DNA of 64,000 nucleotides from Sulfurovum sp. XGS-02 (lineage in GTDB: Bacteria > Campylobacterota > Campylobacteria > Campylobacterales > Sulfurovaceae): the NCBI RefSeq assembly GCF_023213175.1, contig NZ_CP093312.1, positions 930,001-994,000 on the forward strand, written 5' to 3'. The translations under genes were made by a program, and so were the position numbers. Shown piece by piece: positions 44,046-53,571 of the stretch. Position 1 is the stretch's first letter. Each line of letters begins with the position of its first letter. The notes under the pieces were generated by a model. It was not told where the DNA came from and did not search any database. It saw only the letters and a list, made by a program, of their open reading frames with translations.

Positions 44046-44261
44046 ATGGATTTTATAGGACATGGCTGGGGTATGGGTTTTGGTATGTGGTTTATACCGG
44101 TATTGTTGGTTGTCCTTCTCATATATTTTTTAAAAGAGACGGCTAAAGGTGAAGCAAAAAACTCCTCTGCACAGGATATACTCGATAAACGTTATGCCAG
44201 TGGAGAGATAGATACAAAGGAGTATAAAGAAAAGTCTGATGCCCTCAAAAAAAATAAATAA
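44046..44261 (+). CDS. Small membrane protein with SHOCT domain
   Basis: The 71-residue protein has a Gly/Trp/Met-rich N-terminus (GHGWGMGFGMWFIP), one membrane helix (VLLVVLLIYFL) and a C-terminal SHOCT motif (AQDILDKRYASGEIDTKEYKEKSDAL), a short oligomerisation element common in small membrane proteins. It has an AAAGGATAT RBS. Its role is unknown. Confidence 0.8.
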   Translation: MDFIGHGWGMGFGMWFIPVLLVVLLIYFLKETAKGEAKNSSAQDILDKRYASGEIDTKEYKEKSDALKKNK

Positions 44262-44288
44262 TTGATTGCTTGTTTCAAGGAGAACGGG

Positions 44289-45356
44289 ATGAATCTATTT
44301 TCAGAACTCACCATAGGGAAGAAGACTTTAAAAAATAGGATCATCATGGCACCGATGACACGGTGCAGGGCAGTAGAGGGTAACTGTGCCAATGATCTGA
44401 TGGCTGTATATTATGCCCAGAGGGCAAGTGCAGGGCTTATCATCACGGAGGCCACACAGATATCTCCTTTGGGTATAGGCTATCTGGCTACACCTGGTAT
44501 CTATACTGATGCACAGATAGATGGGTGGAGAAAAGTCACTACAGCAGTACATAAAAAAGGTGGACTTATCTATCTGCAATTGTGGCATGTGGGCAGGGTC
44601 TCCCACTCTTCTTTCTTGCAAGGTAAACTTCCTGTAGCTCCATCAGCCGTAAAAATTGATGGTAAACACTATACCCCTGAAGGCATGCAGCCATATGAGA
44701 TACCAAGGGCACTTCAGGTTCATGAAATCCACGAAATTGTCACAGAGTATGCACAGGCAGCTACAAATGCGATAGAAGCAGGTTTTGATGGTGTAGAGAT
44801 ACATGGAGCCAATGGCTACCTGATTGATCAGTTCATTAAAGATGGCAGCAACAAAAGAACCGATGCGTATGGCGGAAGCATAGAAAATAGAAGTAGATTC
44901 TTATTTGATGTACTATCAGCCGTCTGTGATGCGATAGGGTGTGAGAGAACAGCTCTAAGGCTTTCACCCAGCGGTACCTTTAACAGTATGACAGATATCG
45001 ATCCCACGGAGGACTTCAAGTATATTTGCAAAAAACTGAATGATTATGATCTGGCATATCTACATATTATTGATGCATTGGAAGAAGATATCAAGCATGG
45101 TGCCAATGTGGTAGAGTTACAAGTACTTCGTGATGCTTACAAAGGTGTATTGATCACCAATGGAGAATACGATAAAGCAAGAGGCAACGAAGCTATAGAA
45201 AACGATCTTGCAGATGCAGTGTCCTATGGTACATTATATATTTCCAATCCTGATCTGCCTAAACGATTTGAAACCGATGCACCGTTAGCTCCAGCTGATC
45301 CCCATACATTCTATACACACGATGAAAAGGGGTATATAGACTATAAAACCATATAA
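44289..45356 (+). CDS. Old yellow enzyme family NADH:flavin oxidoreductase
   Basis: This FMN-binding TIM-barrel enzyme of 355 residues has NRIIMAPMTRCRA near the start, LQLWHVGRVSH, GFDGVEIHGANGYLIDQF and the family hallmark YGGSIENRSRF. It reduces activated alkenes, quinones or nitro compounds using NAD(P)H, often as an electrophile-detoxifying enzyme (NemA-like). The ATG at 44289 follows AAGGAG at 6 nt; a longer start at 44262 is disfavoured. Confidence 0.92.
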   Translation: MNLFSELTIGKKTLKNRIIMAPMTRCRAVEGNCANDLMAVYYAQRASAGLIITEATQISPLGIGYLATPGIYTDAQIDGWRKVTTAVHKKGGLIYLQLWHVGRVSHSSFLQGKLPVAPSAVKIDGKHYTPEGMQPYEIPRALQVHEIHEIVTEYAQAATNAIEAGFDGVEIHGANGYLIDQFIKDGSNKRTDAYGGSIENRSRFLFDVLSAVCDAIGCERTALRLSPSGTFNSMTDIDPTEDFKYICKKLNDYDLAYLHIIDALEEDIKHGANVVELQVLRDAYKGVLITNGEYDKARGNEAIENDLADAVSYGTLYISNPDLPKRFETDAPLAPADPHTFYTHDEKGYIDYKTI

Positions 45357-45417
45357 GGTTATATATTAGTCAGTATAGCTACAATAATAGATAGTATACA
45401 ACTTTAAAGGTACCCTC

Positions 45418-45729
45418 ATGAAAACCATTGGCATCCTGATGTTCGTCATTTTAGCGATCCTTCTTCTTTTCACCGGTGGTGAGGATACAGAAGTGGAACA
45501 AACAACTCCTACTCCTGTTCAAAGCAACGAAAAACCCTACATTGATACTCCTGCACATACCTACAAAAGGCAAGTGGAAGCACTTAGTATCTCCAATACC
45601 CTGAAAACCCCCGTAAATACCTATCTGGACAGTCGAGTCGATGCAGTCGGCAATTCAAGAAAGTCGGTTGATGTGGGTAATAAGAGAATGGAAGAGCAAA
45701 ACAAGGCTATGGAAGATTTTTTAAAGTAA
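45418..45729 (+). CDS. Hypothetical single-pass envelope protein, 103 aa
   Basis: A hydrophobic N-terminal segment (TIGILMFVILAILLLFTG) is followed by a soluble, Ser/Thr/Pro-containing region and a polar helix. It looks like an uncleaved anchor or signal peptide with a periplasmic tail. Its stop abuts the next ATG, suggesting co-transcription with the FAH-family gene. No family is recognised. Confidence 0.6.
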   Translation: MKTIGILMFVILAILLLFTGGEDTEVEQTTPTPVQSNEKPYIDTPAHTYKRQVEALSISNTLKTPVNTYLDSRVDAVGNSRKSVDVGNKRMEEQNKAMEDFLK

Positions 45730-46356
45730 ATGAAAACAATTATATATAATAACCAAGATTTAGAAGTATCCAAAGTTGTTTGTATTGGTCGAAATTATGT
45801 CGAACATATAGAAGAGTTAGGGAATGAGATCCCTTCGAGTATGGTCGTTTTCAATAAACCAAACTCAGCCATAAGTGATACTCTTTACTATTTTTCAGAA
45901 CATTGCCGTTATGAAGGTGAGATCTGTTTTTTAATACATGATGAGAAGATAGATGCAATAGGTTTTGGACTTGATCTGACACATGCTGATATTCAAAACC
46001 ATTTAAAATCCAAAGGTTTACCATGGGAAAGAGCCAAAGCATTTGATCACTCTGCCGTACTTAGTGAATTTATACCACTGAGTGAAGATATCTGTACGTT
46101 AGGGATGAAACTCTATATCAATGACACACTGGTACAGTTTGCTACGTATGATCTGATGATGTATAAACCAGACACCATGCTTTCAGAGATACAAAGTTTT
46201 ATGACTTTGGAAGATAATGATATTATCATGAGTGGTACGCCTAAAGGTGTAGGTACCTATAGCGTTGGAGATAAATTTGTAGGGCAGATATTTTCAGGAG
46301 AATTACTTTTACTTGAGAAAGAATGGATAGTGAAGCGTTTAAAAGATGAAATTTAA
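45730..46356 (+). CDS. Fumarylacetoacetate hydrolase-family protein
   Basis: This 208-residue FAH-family enzyme has KVVCIGRNYVEHIEELGNEIP at the start, the metal ligands in YEGEICFLIH, and the catalytic end DIIMSGTPKGVGTYSVGD. Members cleave carbon-carbon bonds or decarboxylate/hydrate 2-oxo acids and acylpyruvates with Mg2+. It is short and standard for the YcgM-like subgroup. The substrate is unknown. Confidence 0.88.
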   Translation: MKTIIYNNQDLEVSKVVCIGRNYVEHIEELGNEIPSSMVVFNKPNSAISDTLYYFSEHCRYEGEICFLIHDEKIDAIGFGLDLTHADIQNHLKSKGLPWERAKAFDHSAVLSEFIPLSEDICTLGMKLYINDTLVQFATYDLMMYKPDTMLSEIQSFMTLEDNDIIMSGTPKGVGTYSVGDKFVGQIFSGELLLLEKEWIVKRLKDEI

Positions 46357-46400
46357 ACCAATAACTTTCGATACTAAGACTAAATGGACGGAGGCGTAGC

Positions 46401-47012
46401 ATGTTTGACTTTGAACTAGACCCTAAAATATTAAAAGAGCACTATGCCAATAAAGAAAAAGAACTTGAATACATAGAGTGGACAGCCAAGAGAGGTTCTG
46501 GTGAGAAATCCGAATCACTTGAGCTCTATAATACATACATAAAGGGAAAGTCCAGAGGAGAGCCTAAAACAGGTAGAGAATACTTAAATGACCCTTTATT
46601 AAGAGAAGAGGTTGCAATACTAGAAGAGGATATGCAAGATACTAAGTATACTGTAGAGAATATTTTTGATGTACTGCTGAACGATACACAGACGGCCAAA
46701 ATGACATCACCTTTATTCTATGCACCTGAGCTAGAAGATGAACTTAGTTTGAGGGTTTTACATTATTTCATGGTTCTAAATACCATAAAGACTGCGCACA
46801 GTATCACAGATGCCAATATAAGAGCGACTAAAGAGACACTTGAGACTTTGGGAGCAGATCTACCAAAAGAACTTAAAATAGCCATATATGTCAAAGAGAA
46901 GTACAAGAAAGATCAACTTAAAAAAGCTGTAATGGATGCAGTAAAAATAATATTTCCACAAATTACAGATAAATCTACATTAGACTTGATAGCAACTGAA
47001 GCCCTAAGATAG
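46401..47012 (+). CDS. Hypothetical protein, 203 aa
   Basis: This is a soluble, helix-rich and strongly charged protein (KEHYANKEKELEYIEWTAKRGSG...). A central stretch is rich in Glu/Asp (LREEVAILEEDMQDTKYTVENIFDVLL). No signal peptide or recognised motif is present. It has good coding composition and a GGAGG RBS. It lies next to the tRNA cluster and its duplicated tRNA fragment, so it could be a cargo gene, but there is no evidence for that. Confidence 0.6.
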   Translation: MFDFELDPKILKEHYANKEKELEYIEWTAKRGSGEKSESLELYNTYIKGKSRGEPKTGREYLNDPLLREEVAILEEDMQDTKYTVENIFDVLLNDTQTAKMTSPLFYAPELEDELSLRVLHYFMVLNTIKTAHSITDANIRATKETLETLGADLPKELKIAIYVKEKYKKDQLKKAVMDAVKIIFPQITDKSTLDLIATEALR

Positions 47013-47168
47013 GGCTACACTACTTCAAACATATAAAACTACTAATAGATACCTTATTTTTAACTCTTGCAACGGATCACGAGGTACACCAACTTGTAAC
47101 CTATGAAATATTAAAGAAAATTATTATTATTATTATTATGTTTTAATGTGATATTTGAAATTTATGAT

Positions 47169-47213
47169 TGGTTGCGGGAGCCGGATTTGAACCAACGACC
47201 TTCGGGTTATGAG
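47169..47213 (-). repeat. 45 bp copy of the 3' part of tRNA-fMet
   Basis: Identical to 47464-47508, covering the encoded CCA, acceptor 3' strand, T-arm, variable loop and anticodon-stem side, and ending at the anticodon. It lies 250 bp beyond the 3' end of the intact gene in the same orientation, as expected of an att duplication left by integration into a tRNA 3' end. Confidence 0.8.
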
Positions 47214-47245
47214 GAGTAGGTTTTAACTTTAGGTATAATTCTTTT

Positions 47246-47437
47246 ATGAAAGCAAATAAATTTTTTGGAATATTTTTGATATTTATTGGGATAACCACTT
47301 TATTCACTGGTGAAATAAATTTTGGTAGTATTGGGCTAAAAAATATAACCGGTTTGAATTTATATATGTTGAGTATTCCTTTTATATTACTTGGACTATA
47401 CAGTCTGTACAATAGTATTAAAAGTAAAAAAGAATAA
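47246..47437 (+). CDS. Small two-helix membrane protein inside the tRNA-flanked segment
   Basis: The 63-residue ORF encodes MKANKFFGIFLIFIGITTLFTG ... LYMLSIPFILLGLYSLYNS with two membrane helices and a basic tail. TATAAT at 47236-47241 is only a few bases before the ATG and no clear RBS is seen, so it may be leaderless or not expressed. It is the only ORF between the intact tRNA-fMet and its 45 bp copy. Confidence 0.5.
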   Translation: MKANKFFGIFLIFIGITTLFTGEINFGSIGLKNITGLNLYMLSIPFILLGLYSLYNSIKSKKE

Positions 47438-47463
47438 TCAAAAGTTGAAAATTAAAAGTGAAT

Positions 47464-47540
<77 letters not shown>

Positions 47541-47614
47541 ACAGAAGTTTAAATCTTTCGATTTAAATGAAGTGAGATTGTATCTTGATTTAATAAAACC
47601 AAGATTAAATCTTA

Positions 47615-47689
47615 TGGATGGGGTAGAGGGATTCGAACCCCCGAATAACGGTACCAAAAACCGTTGCCTTACCGCTTGGCGATACCCCA
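47615..47689 (-). tRNA. tRNA-Gln (TTG)
   Basis: This 75 nt cloverleaf with encoded CCA has a 7 bp acceptor stem (TGGGGTA/TACCCCA), the T-loop GTTCGAATC and anticodon TTG in the loop. It is upstream of tRNA-fMet in the same orientation, so the two are probably one transcript. Confidence 0.93.
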
Positions 47690-47721
47690 ATCTTTATAAG
47701 CTAACTGCTTATGTGGACGGC

Positions 47722-47750
47722 ATTATAGCACCATATGCTTCACATGTCAA
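47722..47750 (-). promoter_or_regulatory. Consensus sigma-70 promoter of the tRNA pair
   Basis: On the minus strand TTGACA (47745-47750), a 17 bp spacer and TATAAT (47722-47727), 32 bp before tRNA-Gln. This is a perfect -35/-10 pair, as expected for a stable RNA. Confidence 0.85.
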
Positions 47751-47852
47751 GGGGTTTTAAAGAAAAGTTTAAAAAAGTTTCTAAAGTGAAGTAGCAGATA
47801 GGTATAATACGATTAATACTATATACTGTATAAAAGTTTTTGGAGAATTTGC

Positions 47853-48887
47853 ATGTCAATTGAAGCGATTAAAAGAGTAGAAAAAGCGATAGAAGATATT
47901 AAACATGGAAAAATGGTCATCATGATGGATGATGAAGATCGTGAAAACGAAGGTGACCTTGTTTATGCAGCGACTTTCTCTACACCGGATATGGTGAACT
48001 TCATGGCAAAAGAAGCAAGAGGATTGATCTGTACACCTATCACCAATGAGATCGCTTCTAAGCTGGATCTTGTACCCATGGTAAGTAATAATGTATCTGC
48101 CCATGAAACAGCGTTTACTGTATCCATAGATTCAGCTAATGCTGAAACAGGTATCTCTGCAGCTGAGAGAGATGACTGTATCTCAAAGTTGGCAAATCCT
48201 CAAACAGTAAGTGAAGACTTTGTACGTCCGGGGCACATCTTTCCACTGATCGCCAAAGACGGTGGTGTTTTGGTCAGAACAGGGCATACTGAAGGTTCTG
48301 TAGACCTTTGTAAGCTGGCGGGACTGGCTCCTGCTGCTGTGATCTGTGAGATCATCAAAGACGATGGTAAGATGGCACGTATGGATGACCTTCAAATCTT
48401 TTCAAAAGAGCATGATCTCTCCATCGTTTACATTTCAGATATCGTTGAGTACCGTTTGGCCCATGAAAAACTTATCAAACGTATTAAAGAAGAAGATTGT
48501 GAACTCAGAGGCATTAAAGTAGAGAAGATCACATACTGTGACCACCTCGAGAGAACACATACGGTCATACAGTTTTACAAACCGCATGAAACTGCCAATG
48601 TGAAGTTTCACAATATAGGTTCAGACATTGGACTCGTACTTGACGATAAACGTTTTAATGCACTCAACAATTCTATAGAATACTTAAAACTCAATGGAGG
48701 AACACTTATCTTCCTTGATACTAAGATCATTTCTCACGAACAAGCCAAAGAGTTTGGTGTGGGTGCACAGATACTCAAAGACCTTGGCATCAAGAACATC
48801 AATCTTCTTACCACGAATAAAGATACGGAATTTGTCGGACTGGCAGGTTTTGGCCTGGATGTCATAGAAAAAATTGAGATCATATAA
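47853..48887 (+). CDS. ribB: RibBA: DHBP synthase with degenerate GTP cyclohydrolase II domain
   Basis: A 344-residue protein. Residues 1-205 are 3,4-dihydroxy-2-butanone-4-phosphate synthase of riboflavin synthesis: VIMMDDEDRENEGDLVYAA, RPGHIFPLIAKDGGVLVRTGHTEGSVDLCKLAG. Residues 206-344 align with GTP cyclohydrolase II but lack its zinc cysteines and GRGGPG/GPRRG-type catalytic stretches, so only the ribB activity is likely. Such degenerate RibBA proteins are also known in Helicobacter. TATAAT at 47803-47808 lies upstream, with the start preceded by GGAG. Confidence 0.9.
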   Translation: MSIEAIKRVEKAIEDIKHGKMVIMMDDEDRENEGDLVYAATFSTPDMVNFMAKEARGLICTPITNEIASKLDLVPMVSNNVSAHETAFTVSIDSANAETGISAAERDDCISKLANPQTVSEDFVRPGHIFPLIAKDGGVLVRTGHTEGSVDLCKLAGLAPAAVICEIIKDDGKMARMDDLQIFSKEHDLSIVYISDIVEYRLAHEKLIKRIKEEDCELRGIKVEKITYCDHLERTHTVIQFYKPHETANVKFHNIGSDIGLVLDDKRFNALNNSIEYLKLNGGTLIFLDTKIISHEQAKEFGVGAQILKDLGIKNINLLTTNKDTEFVGLAGFGLDVIEKIEII

Positions 48888-48998
48888 TACAAATTGACCA
48901 CCACATCCAACAAATAGGAGTAAATACTCCTATTTAAACTTTCTTTCTTAATTCTATGTTAAAATGATTTTACTACTACACATACCAAAGGATTGTTA

Positions 48999-50942
48999 AT
49001 GACAAAAGAGACTTTTAACCCAAATCCGGAACTTGCTGCAAATGCTGCTATTAAAAATATGGATGAGTATTGGGCGTTACAAAACAAGGCTTTAGAAGAC
49101 TATGAAGGTTTTTGGAAAGAGTATGCTGACGAAAAGATCGATTGGTTAGCACCTTATGACCAGGTACTTGATGAGAGTAATGCACCGTTTTACAAATGGT
49201 TTATCAACGGTAAACTCAATGTTTCCAACCAGTGTATCGACAGACACCTTGCAGACAAAGCAGATAAAACCGCTATCTTGTTCGAGGGTGACAGAGGTGA
49301 TGTAGAACACATTACTTATGCGCAGCTCTCACTCCGTGTGAACAAAATGGCAAATTTACTTAGAAATGAATTTGGTATAAACAAAGGGGACAGAGTCGTA
49401 CTCTATATGCCAATGATCCCTGAAGCTGCCTATGCAATGCTTGCATGTACCCGTATCGGTGCGATACACTCCATCGTATTTGGCGGTTTCTCAGCAGAAG
49501 CACTAAAAGACCGTATCGAAGATGCAGAGGCGAAGCTTGTTATCACTGCAGATGGTGCCTACAGAAAAGGGAAGCCTTATATGCTCAAACAAGTGGTTGA
49601 TGATGCTCTCTCACAAGGTGGTAAAAGTGTTGAAGCTGTACTTGTCGTAAAAAGAAACAATGAAGAGATCAACTGGGTAGAGGGTAGAGACCATGACTAC
49701 AACACACTGATCACCTCTCAACATGCAGAGTGTCCTTTTGAACTGATGGACAGCGAAGACCCGCTCTTCTTACTTTATACGTCAGGAAGTACGGGTAAAC
49801 CAAAAGGTGTACAGCATGCAACTGCAGGGTACATCCTTTGGGCACAAATGACCATGGAGTGGGTATTTGATGTCAAAGAGGATGATGTCTACTGGTGTAC
49901 CGCAGATATTGGTTGGATCACAGGGCATACGTATATTATTTACGGGCCTTTGGCAGCTGGGACAACGACAGTAATGTTTGAAGGTGTACCGACATACCCT
50001 GATGCAGGACGTGCATGGAAAATGGTGCAAGATCATAAGATCAACCAGTTCTATACTGCACCGACTGCTATTCGTGTACTTCATAAGATGGGGGAACATG
50101 AGCCTGAGAAGTATGACCTGTCAAGTTTAAGAGTACTCGGAACCGTGGGGGAACCTATAGATCCACCGGCATGGAAATGGTACTATGAAACCGTAGGTAA
50201 TTCAAAATGTGCCATCGTCGATACTTGGTGGCAGACAGAAACAGGTGGGCATATGATCTCACCACTGCCTGGTGCGACACCTATCAAACCGGCATGTGCG
50301 ACATTTGCACTGCCGGGGATCATAGCAGAGATCATCGATCCAGACGGAACACCTAAAGCAGTAGGTGAGACAGGCCTCCTTTGTATTACAAAACCTTGGC
50401 CGAGTATGATCAGAAATATCTGGGGTGATCCTAAACGTTATGAAAAAGCATACTTTGGTGACGCGGTCAAAGACGGAAAACCGGTGTATTTCTCAGGGGA
50501 TGGTGCAGTAATTGATGAAGAGGGCTACATTACGATCACAGGTCGTGTAGATGATGTGATCAATGTTTCTGGTCACCGTATGGGAACAGCTGAGATAGAA
50601 GCAGCAGTAAAAAAAGACGATTCTGTGGCAGAAGTGGCTGTAGTAGGGCGTCCGCACGATATTAAAGGTGAATCTATTTTCATCTATATCGTACTCAAAG
50701 AGGGGCACATCAACAAAGATATCAAGAACCATATCAATGCATTGCTTGCAGCTGAGATCGGTAATATTGCCATCGCAGACCATATCATTGAAGTACCTGG
50801 ATTGCCTAAAACTCGTTCAGGTAAGATCATGAGAAGAATCTTGCGTTCTATTGCAAAACATGAAGAGATCACGCAGGATATCTCTACACTTGAAGATCCA
50901 TCTATCGTTGAACAGTTAGTCACAAAGGCAAGAGAAGCGTAA
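48999..50942 (+). CDS. acs: AMP-forming acetyl-CoA synthetase
   Basis: The 647-residue enzyme activates acetate to acetyl-CoA using ATP. Adenylate-forming signatures include [66 protein letters not shown] and the C-terminal lysine motif [17 protein letters not shown] at 48999 follows AAAGGA at 8 nt; TTG at 48993 is less likely. It is monocistronic and ends in a hairpin at 50959-50980. Confidence 0.97.
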   Translation: MTKETFNPNPELAANAAIKNMDEYWALQNKALEDYEGFWKEYADEKIDWLAPYDQVLDESNAPFYKWFINGKLNVSNQCIDRHLADKADKTAILFEGDRGDVEHITYAQLSLRVNKMANLLRNEFGINKGDRVVLYMPMIPEAAYAMLACTRIGAIHSIVFGGFSAEALKDRIEDAEAKLVITADGAYRKGKPYMLKQVVDDALSQGGKSVEAVLVVKRNNEEINWVEGRDHDYNTLITSQHAECPFELMDSEDPLFLLYTSGSTGKPKGVQHATAGYILWAQMTMEWVFDVKEDDVYWCTADIGWITGHTYIIYGPLAAGTTTVMFEGVPTYPDAGRAWKMVQDHKINQFYTAPTAIRVLHKMGEHEPEKYDLSSLRVLGTVGEPIDPPAWKWYYETVGNSKCAIVDTWWQTETGGHMISPLPGATPIKPACATFALPGIIAEIIDPDGTPKAVGETGLLCITKPWPSMIRNIWGDPKRYEKAYFGDAVKDGKPVYFSGDGAVIDEEGYITITGRVDDVINVSGHRMGTAEIEAAVKKDDSVAEVAVVGRPHDIKGESIFIYIVLKEGHINKDIKNHINALLAAEIGNIAIADHIIEVPGLPKTRSGKIMRRILRSIAKHEEITQDISTLEDPSIVEQLVTKAREA

Positions 50943-50958
50943 CTTCTTCTCTTTGTCA

Positions 50959-50980
50959 TTCCCCATATTCCTGGGGAATT
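50959..50980. terminator. Hairpin between convergent acs and udg
   Basis: ATTCCCC and GGGGAAT arms around an 8 nt loop, 16 bp after the acs stop and 7 bp before the udg stop. It is a likely bidirectional terminator. Confidence 0.6.
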
Positions 50981-50987
50981 CCTATCC

Positions 50988-51653
50988 TTACTTTCCCATC
51001 AACTCTTTGACTTTCAACAGGTCATCAAATACTTCTTTTTTTGCACTTGGGTTTCTCAGTAAATAACTTGGATGATAGGTAGGGATGACTGTATAGTCAT
51101 TTTGTTTGTACAGGGTACCTCTGACCTTACTGATATCTGTATCATCGCCTGTAAGATAATGATACGCTGTTGCCCCCAGCGTTACTATGAGCTTTGGCTG
51201 TATCAGTTCGATCTGCTTCATTAAGTAGGGCTGACAGGTATGTGCCTGGGTTGGCGTAGGTATTGCATTATTGGGGGGGCGACACTTCACGATATTGGTG
51301 ATGTAGACGTCAGATCTGGAGATGAGTAAGACATTTTCTATCATCTTGGTGAGCAGTTCACCCGACCTACCGACAAAAGGCTTACCTGAACTGTCCTCCA
51401 TCGCACCGGGGCCTTCACCGATAAAAAGAATATCTGCCTGTGGATCACCCTCCCCAAAGACCACTTTCTGGCGACTTTTACTAAGCTCACACAGATGACA
51501 CTCCATGGCTTGTTTTTTCAGTGACTCGAGTGTATTTGGAAGTCTGAGATTCTGTTCATCTTCTTTGTATGGTGTGACTGATGTATATTTGTATCCCAGC
51601 TGTTTGAGCTGATAAAGCTGTTTAAGTAAAAGTGCATTTCGGAGGTTTTTCAT
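50988..51653 (-). CDS. udg: Family 4 uracil-DNA glycosylase ([4Fe-4S])
   Basis: This 221-residue DNA-repair enzyme removes uracil from DNA. The UDG motifs are FIGEGPGAMEDSSGKPFVG and TYHPSYLLR. The four Fe-S cysteines are in ECHLCELSKS (C52, C55), VKCRPPNN and HTCQPYL. The N-terminal 45 residues are an extension often annotated as the DNA-polymerase-related region. Length is typical for type 4. Confidence 0.92.
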   Translation of the reverse strand: MKNLRNALLLKQLYQLKQLGYKYTSVTPYKEDEQNLRLPNTLESLKKQAMECHLCELSKSRQKVVFGEGDPQADILFIGEGPGAMEDSSGKPFVGRSGELLTKMIENVLLISRSDVYITNIVKCRPPNNAIPTPTQAHTCQPYLMKQIELIQPKLIVTLGATAYHYLTGDDTDISKVRGTLYKQNDYTVIPTYHPSYLLRNPSAKKEVFDDLLKVKELMGK

Positions 51654-51686
51654 GGAAATATTATACTCCCAAACATCTTAATATGT

Positions 51687-51950
51687 TCACTGAATATTGT
51701 TTGGTGAAGAGGGAGTCAAAAGAGTGTTAGTCTGGATCTGAGCAGTATCAAGTATCTTTATCATTTGAGTAAGCACTTGCCTATATTGGGGAATATCTTC
51801 ACAATAGACTATCGTCATCATAAGTAATCCGTCAGAGATCGGTTTTTTCTGTTGGACCGACTTGTCAAACAAGGTAAGTGAAGACTCACACTCCATCGTA
51901 TTTGACCATAGTGTTATAGGTATCAATATCCATAAGAATAATGTTTTCAT
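51687..51950 (-). CDS. Small secreted hypothetical protein, 87 aa
   Basis: A signal peptide (MKTLFLWILIPITLWSNT) precedes about 70 residues with two cysteines (MECESSLTLF, VYCEDIPQY) that may form a disulfide. No family is recognised. It has the same orientation as udg, 33 bp upstream of it. Confidence 0.6.
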   Translation of the reverse strand: MKTLFLWILIPITLWSNTMECESSLTLFDKSVQQKKPISDGLLMMTIVYCEDIPQYRQVLTQMIKILDTAQIQTNTLLTPSSPNNIQ

Positions 51951-52155
51951 TTGTTATCCATTTCTGCCATATATTGAGTGAATAGTGTCATAAACGTTAT
52001 AGTTTTCTTCAATCTAACTCCTTCTGTATGCGAATAATCATAGCATATTAAACGTAATAGAGAGAAATTAAAAAATTAAAAATATTTTAGAGAATATTTT
52101 AGCCTATTTTTAGGTTAGCTTGCTAAAGTGCAGATTATCTCCTAAAGGAAACAAT

Positions 52156-53076
52156 ATGGATCAAGTAACAAACGATGAGTATGGTATCAAGGTTGCAATG
52201 TTTATAAACGAACCTAAATACTTAGGTACTATCTCTGAAGAAGAGGCCAAAGAACTGGGTGCCTCACTTTTTAGCTACACATATGGCGATGAAGCACTCG
52301 GGTACAAACTTACAATACATTGGGCGGTAAACACACATGAAGACAGAATTGTACTGGCACGATATACGTATGACGGGATAGCGTCTGGTATCGCAGTCAA
52401 TCATATGCTGGCACTCGTGTGTACGAATAAAAGTATACCGCAGATCAATGACATCACTTACAAAGGCTTAGAACGCTTGCTGCGTGACAACCCAACGATA
52501 GAAGCACTCCCATCTTCTGAACGCTATACGATCACTTTTGCGCTTGATACTGTGAAACTGGCTGTAAAAGAGTATATTCATGCACCACTGAACCATGAGG
52601 AGAAAACCGTTCCTTGCAAAGATAGCCCAATGAGCATTGCCTCCATCAAAGAGTCTATCGAGTTACATAACATTGATACATTAGAATGCCTTGTAGAGTA
52701 CACAAAAGCAGGGTCCATGGACACTGATTGTAAAGAGAACCTTTTAGCCTACATAGAGGAGCACCAAAAATTATTGGAAGAGGAAGAAGAGGCAGAGAAG
52801 GCTCTGGCTGCTATACCTTTTAGAGAGTTAAATCCAGAGTATAGGATCATGGCTGTTGAGACTGCGATTGATAACACGGTAAGACAGTTTCTAATTATGG
52901 ATGGTGGAGACATAGATGTACTTAATGTCAAAGAGAATGGTGAGATATTTGAGGTGTATATCAGTTATCTTGGTGCATGCAGCGACTGTTCCAGTTCAGG
53001 TACCGGTACACTCCAGGCCATACAAAATGCACTGAGAGATAAACTCGATCCAAATATCTATGTCATTGCAATTTAA
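52156..53076 (+). CDS. NifU-like protein with degenerate scaffold and ferredoxin domains
   Basis: This 306-residue protein has the NifU three-part layout. Residues 1-125 align with IscU, but the segment ARYTYDGIASGIAVNHMLALVCTNKSI has lost the cysteines of ARFKTYGCGSAIASSS. The middle (VPCKDSPMSIASIKESIELHNIDTLECLVEYTKAG) resembles the [2Fe-2S] domain of NifU with most cysteines gone. The C-terminal Nfu domain keeps CSDC (GACSDCSSSGTGTLQAIQNAL). It is probably a cluster carrier or delivery protein, not a scaffold. ATG at 52156 follows AAAGGA. It is solitary, with no nifS nearby. Confidence 0.82.
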   Translation: MDQVTNDEYGIKVAMFINEPKYLGTISEEEAKELGASLFSYTYGDEALGYKLTIHWAVNTHEDRIVLARYTYDGIASGIAVNHMLALVCTNKSIPQINDITYKGLERLLRDNPTIEALPSSERYTITFALDTVKLAVKEYIHAPLNHEEKTVPCKDSPMSIASIKESIELHNIDTLECLVEYTKAGSMDTDCKENLLAYIEEHQKLLEEEEEAEKALAAIPFRELNPEYRIMAVETAIDNTVRQFLIMDGGDIDVLNVKENGEIFEVYISYLGACSDCSSSGTGTLQAIQNALRDKLDPNIYVIAI

Positions 53077-53102
53077 TGATATAAGAATGATCCATATCTT
53101 TT

Positions 53103-53130
53103 AAAGGCCATGCATGATCGCATGGTCTTT
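53103..53130 (+). terminator. Intrinsic terminator of the NifU-like gene
   Basis: An 11 bp stem (AAAGGCCATGC with GCATGGTCTTT, one G-U pair) and a 6 nt loop is followed by GTTTATTATTT, 27 bp after the stop. Confidence 0.75.
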
Positions 53131-53154
53131 GTTTATTATTTAGACCCGTTTCTA

Positions 53155-53409
53155 TTAATCTTCAGGACATTGATTGCATTCATCGAAGATTTCATCCATT
53201 CCCTCTACTGATTTAATCTCTTCAATACATTTTTCCATGGATTTTATAAAGCTTTCAGTTACTTTACCTTCTGAATCACAATAGATCGTGAGCATACGAC
53301 AGTATCTTTTGATCACCGGTAAAGGTACGATCGAACTGTCACCCATTTTCTCTTCTATTTTTTCCAAAAACTTTTTTTCACACTTGTCTGCTATCTCTTG
53401 CATGTTCAT
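53155..53409 (-). CDS. Small cysteine-containing hypothetical protein, 84 aa
   Basis: The start at 53409 follows AAGGG; longer in-frame extensions lack an RBS. The product is helical and acidic (ADKCEKKFLEKIEEKMGD ... YCRMLTIYCDSEGKV ... DECNQCPED) with six cysteines, two in a terminal CNQC motif. No family is recognised; it could be a metal-binding or redox-sensing small protein. Confidence 0.6.
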   Translation of the reverse strand: MNMQEIADKCEKKFLEKIEEKMGDSSIVPLPVIKRYCRMLTIYCDSEGKVTESFIKSMEKCIEEIKSVEGMDEIFDECNQCPED

Positions 53410-53535
53410 TTGTAACCCTTCTTCTTTTATGAACGTAGTGTAGCAAAAGATAGTTAAAGGTGTGAAAATAAAAATGTTTTCTCCATTTTCAAACGTAGAG
53501 AAGAGGATATGCAAGAGTATATCAAGGGATCAATA

Positions 53536-53564
53536 TTGACATAATGACTTAAGTATGCTAATAT
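53536..53564 (+). promoter_or_regulatory. Sigma-70 promoter close to the ATG at 53572
   Basis: TTGACA (53536-53541), 17 bp spacer, TAATAT (53559-53564). The -10 ends 7 bp before the ATG, so transcription may begin at or next to the start codon. Confidence 0.6.
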
Positions 53565-53571
53565 CTGACCA

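Noticed and set aside
47117-47139. ATT microsatellite (about six repeats)
   Set aside because: It lies in non-coding DNA after a gene stop with no promoter to modulate, so phase variation is not supported.
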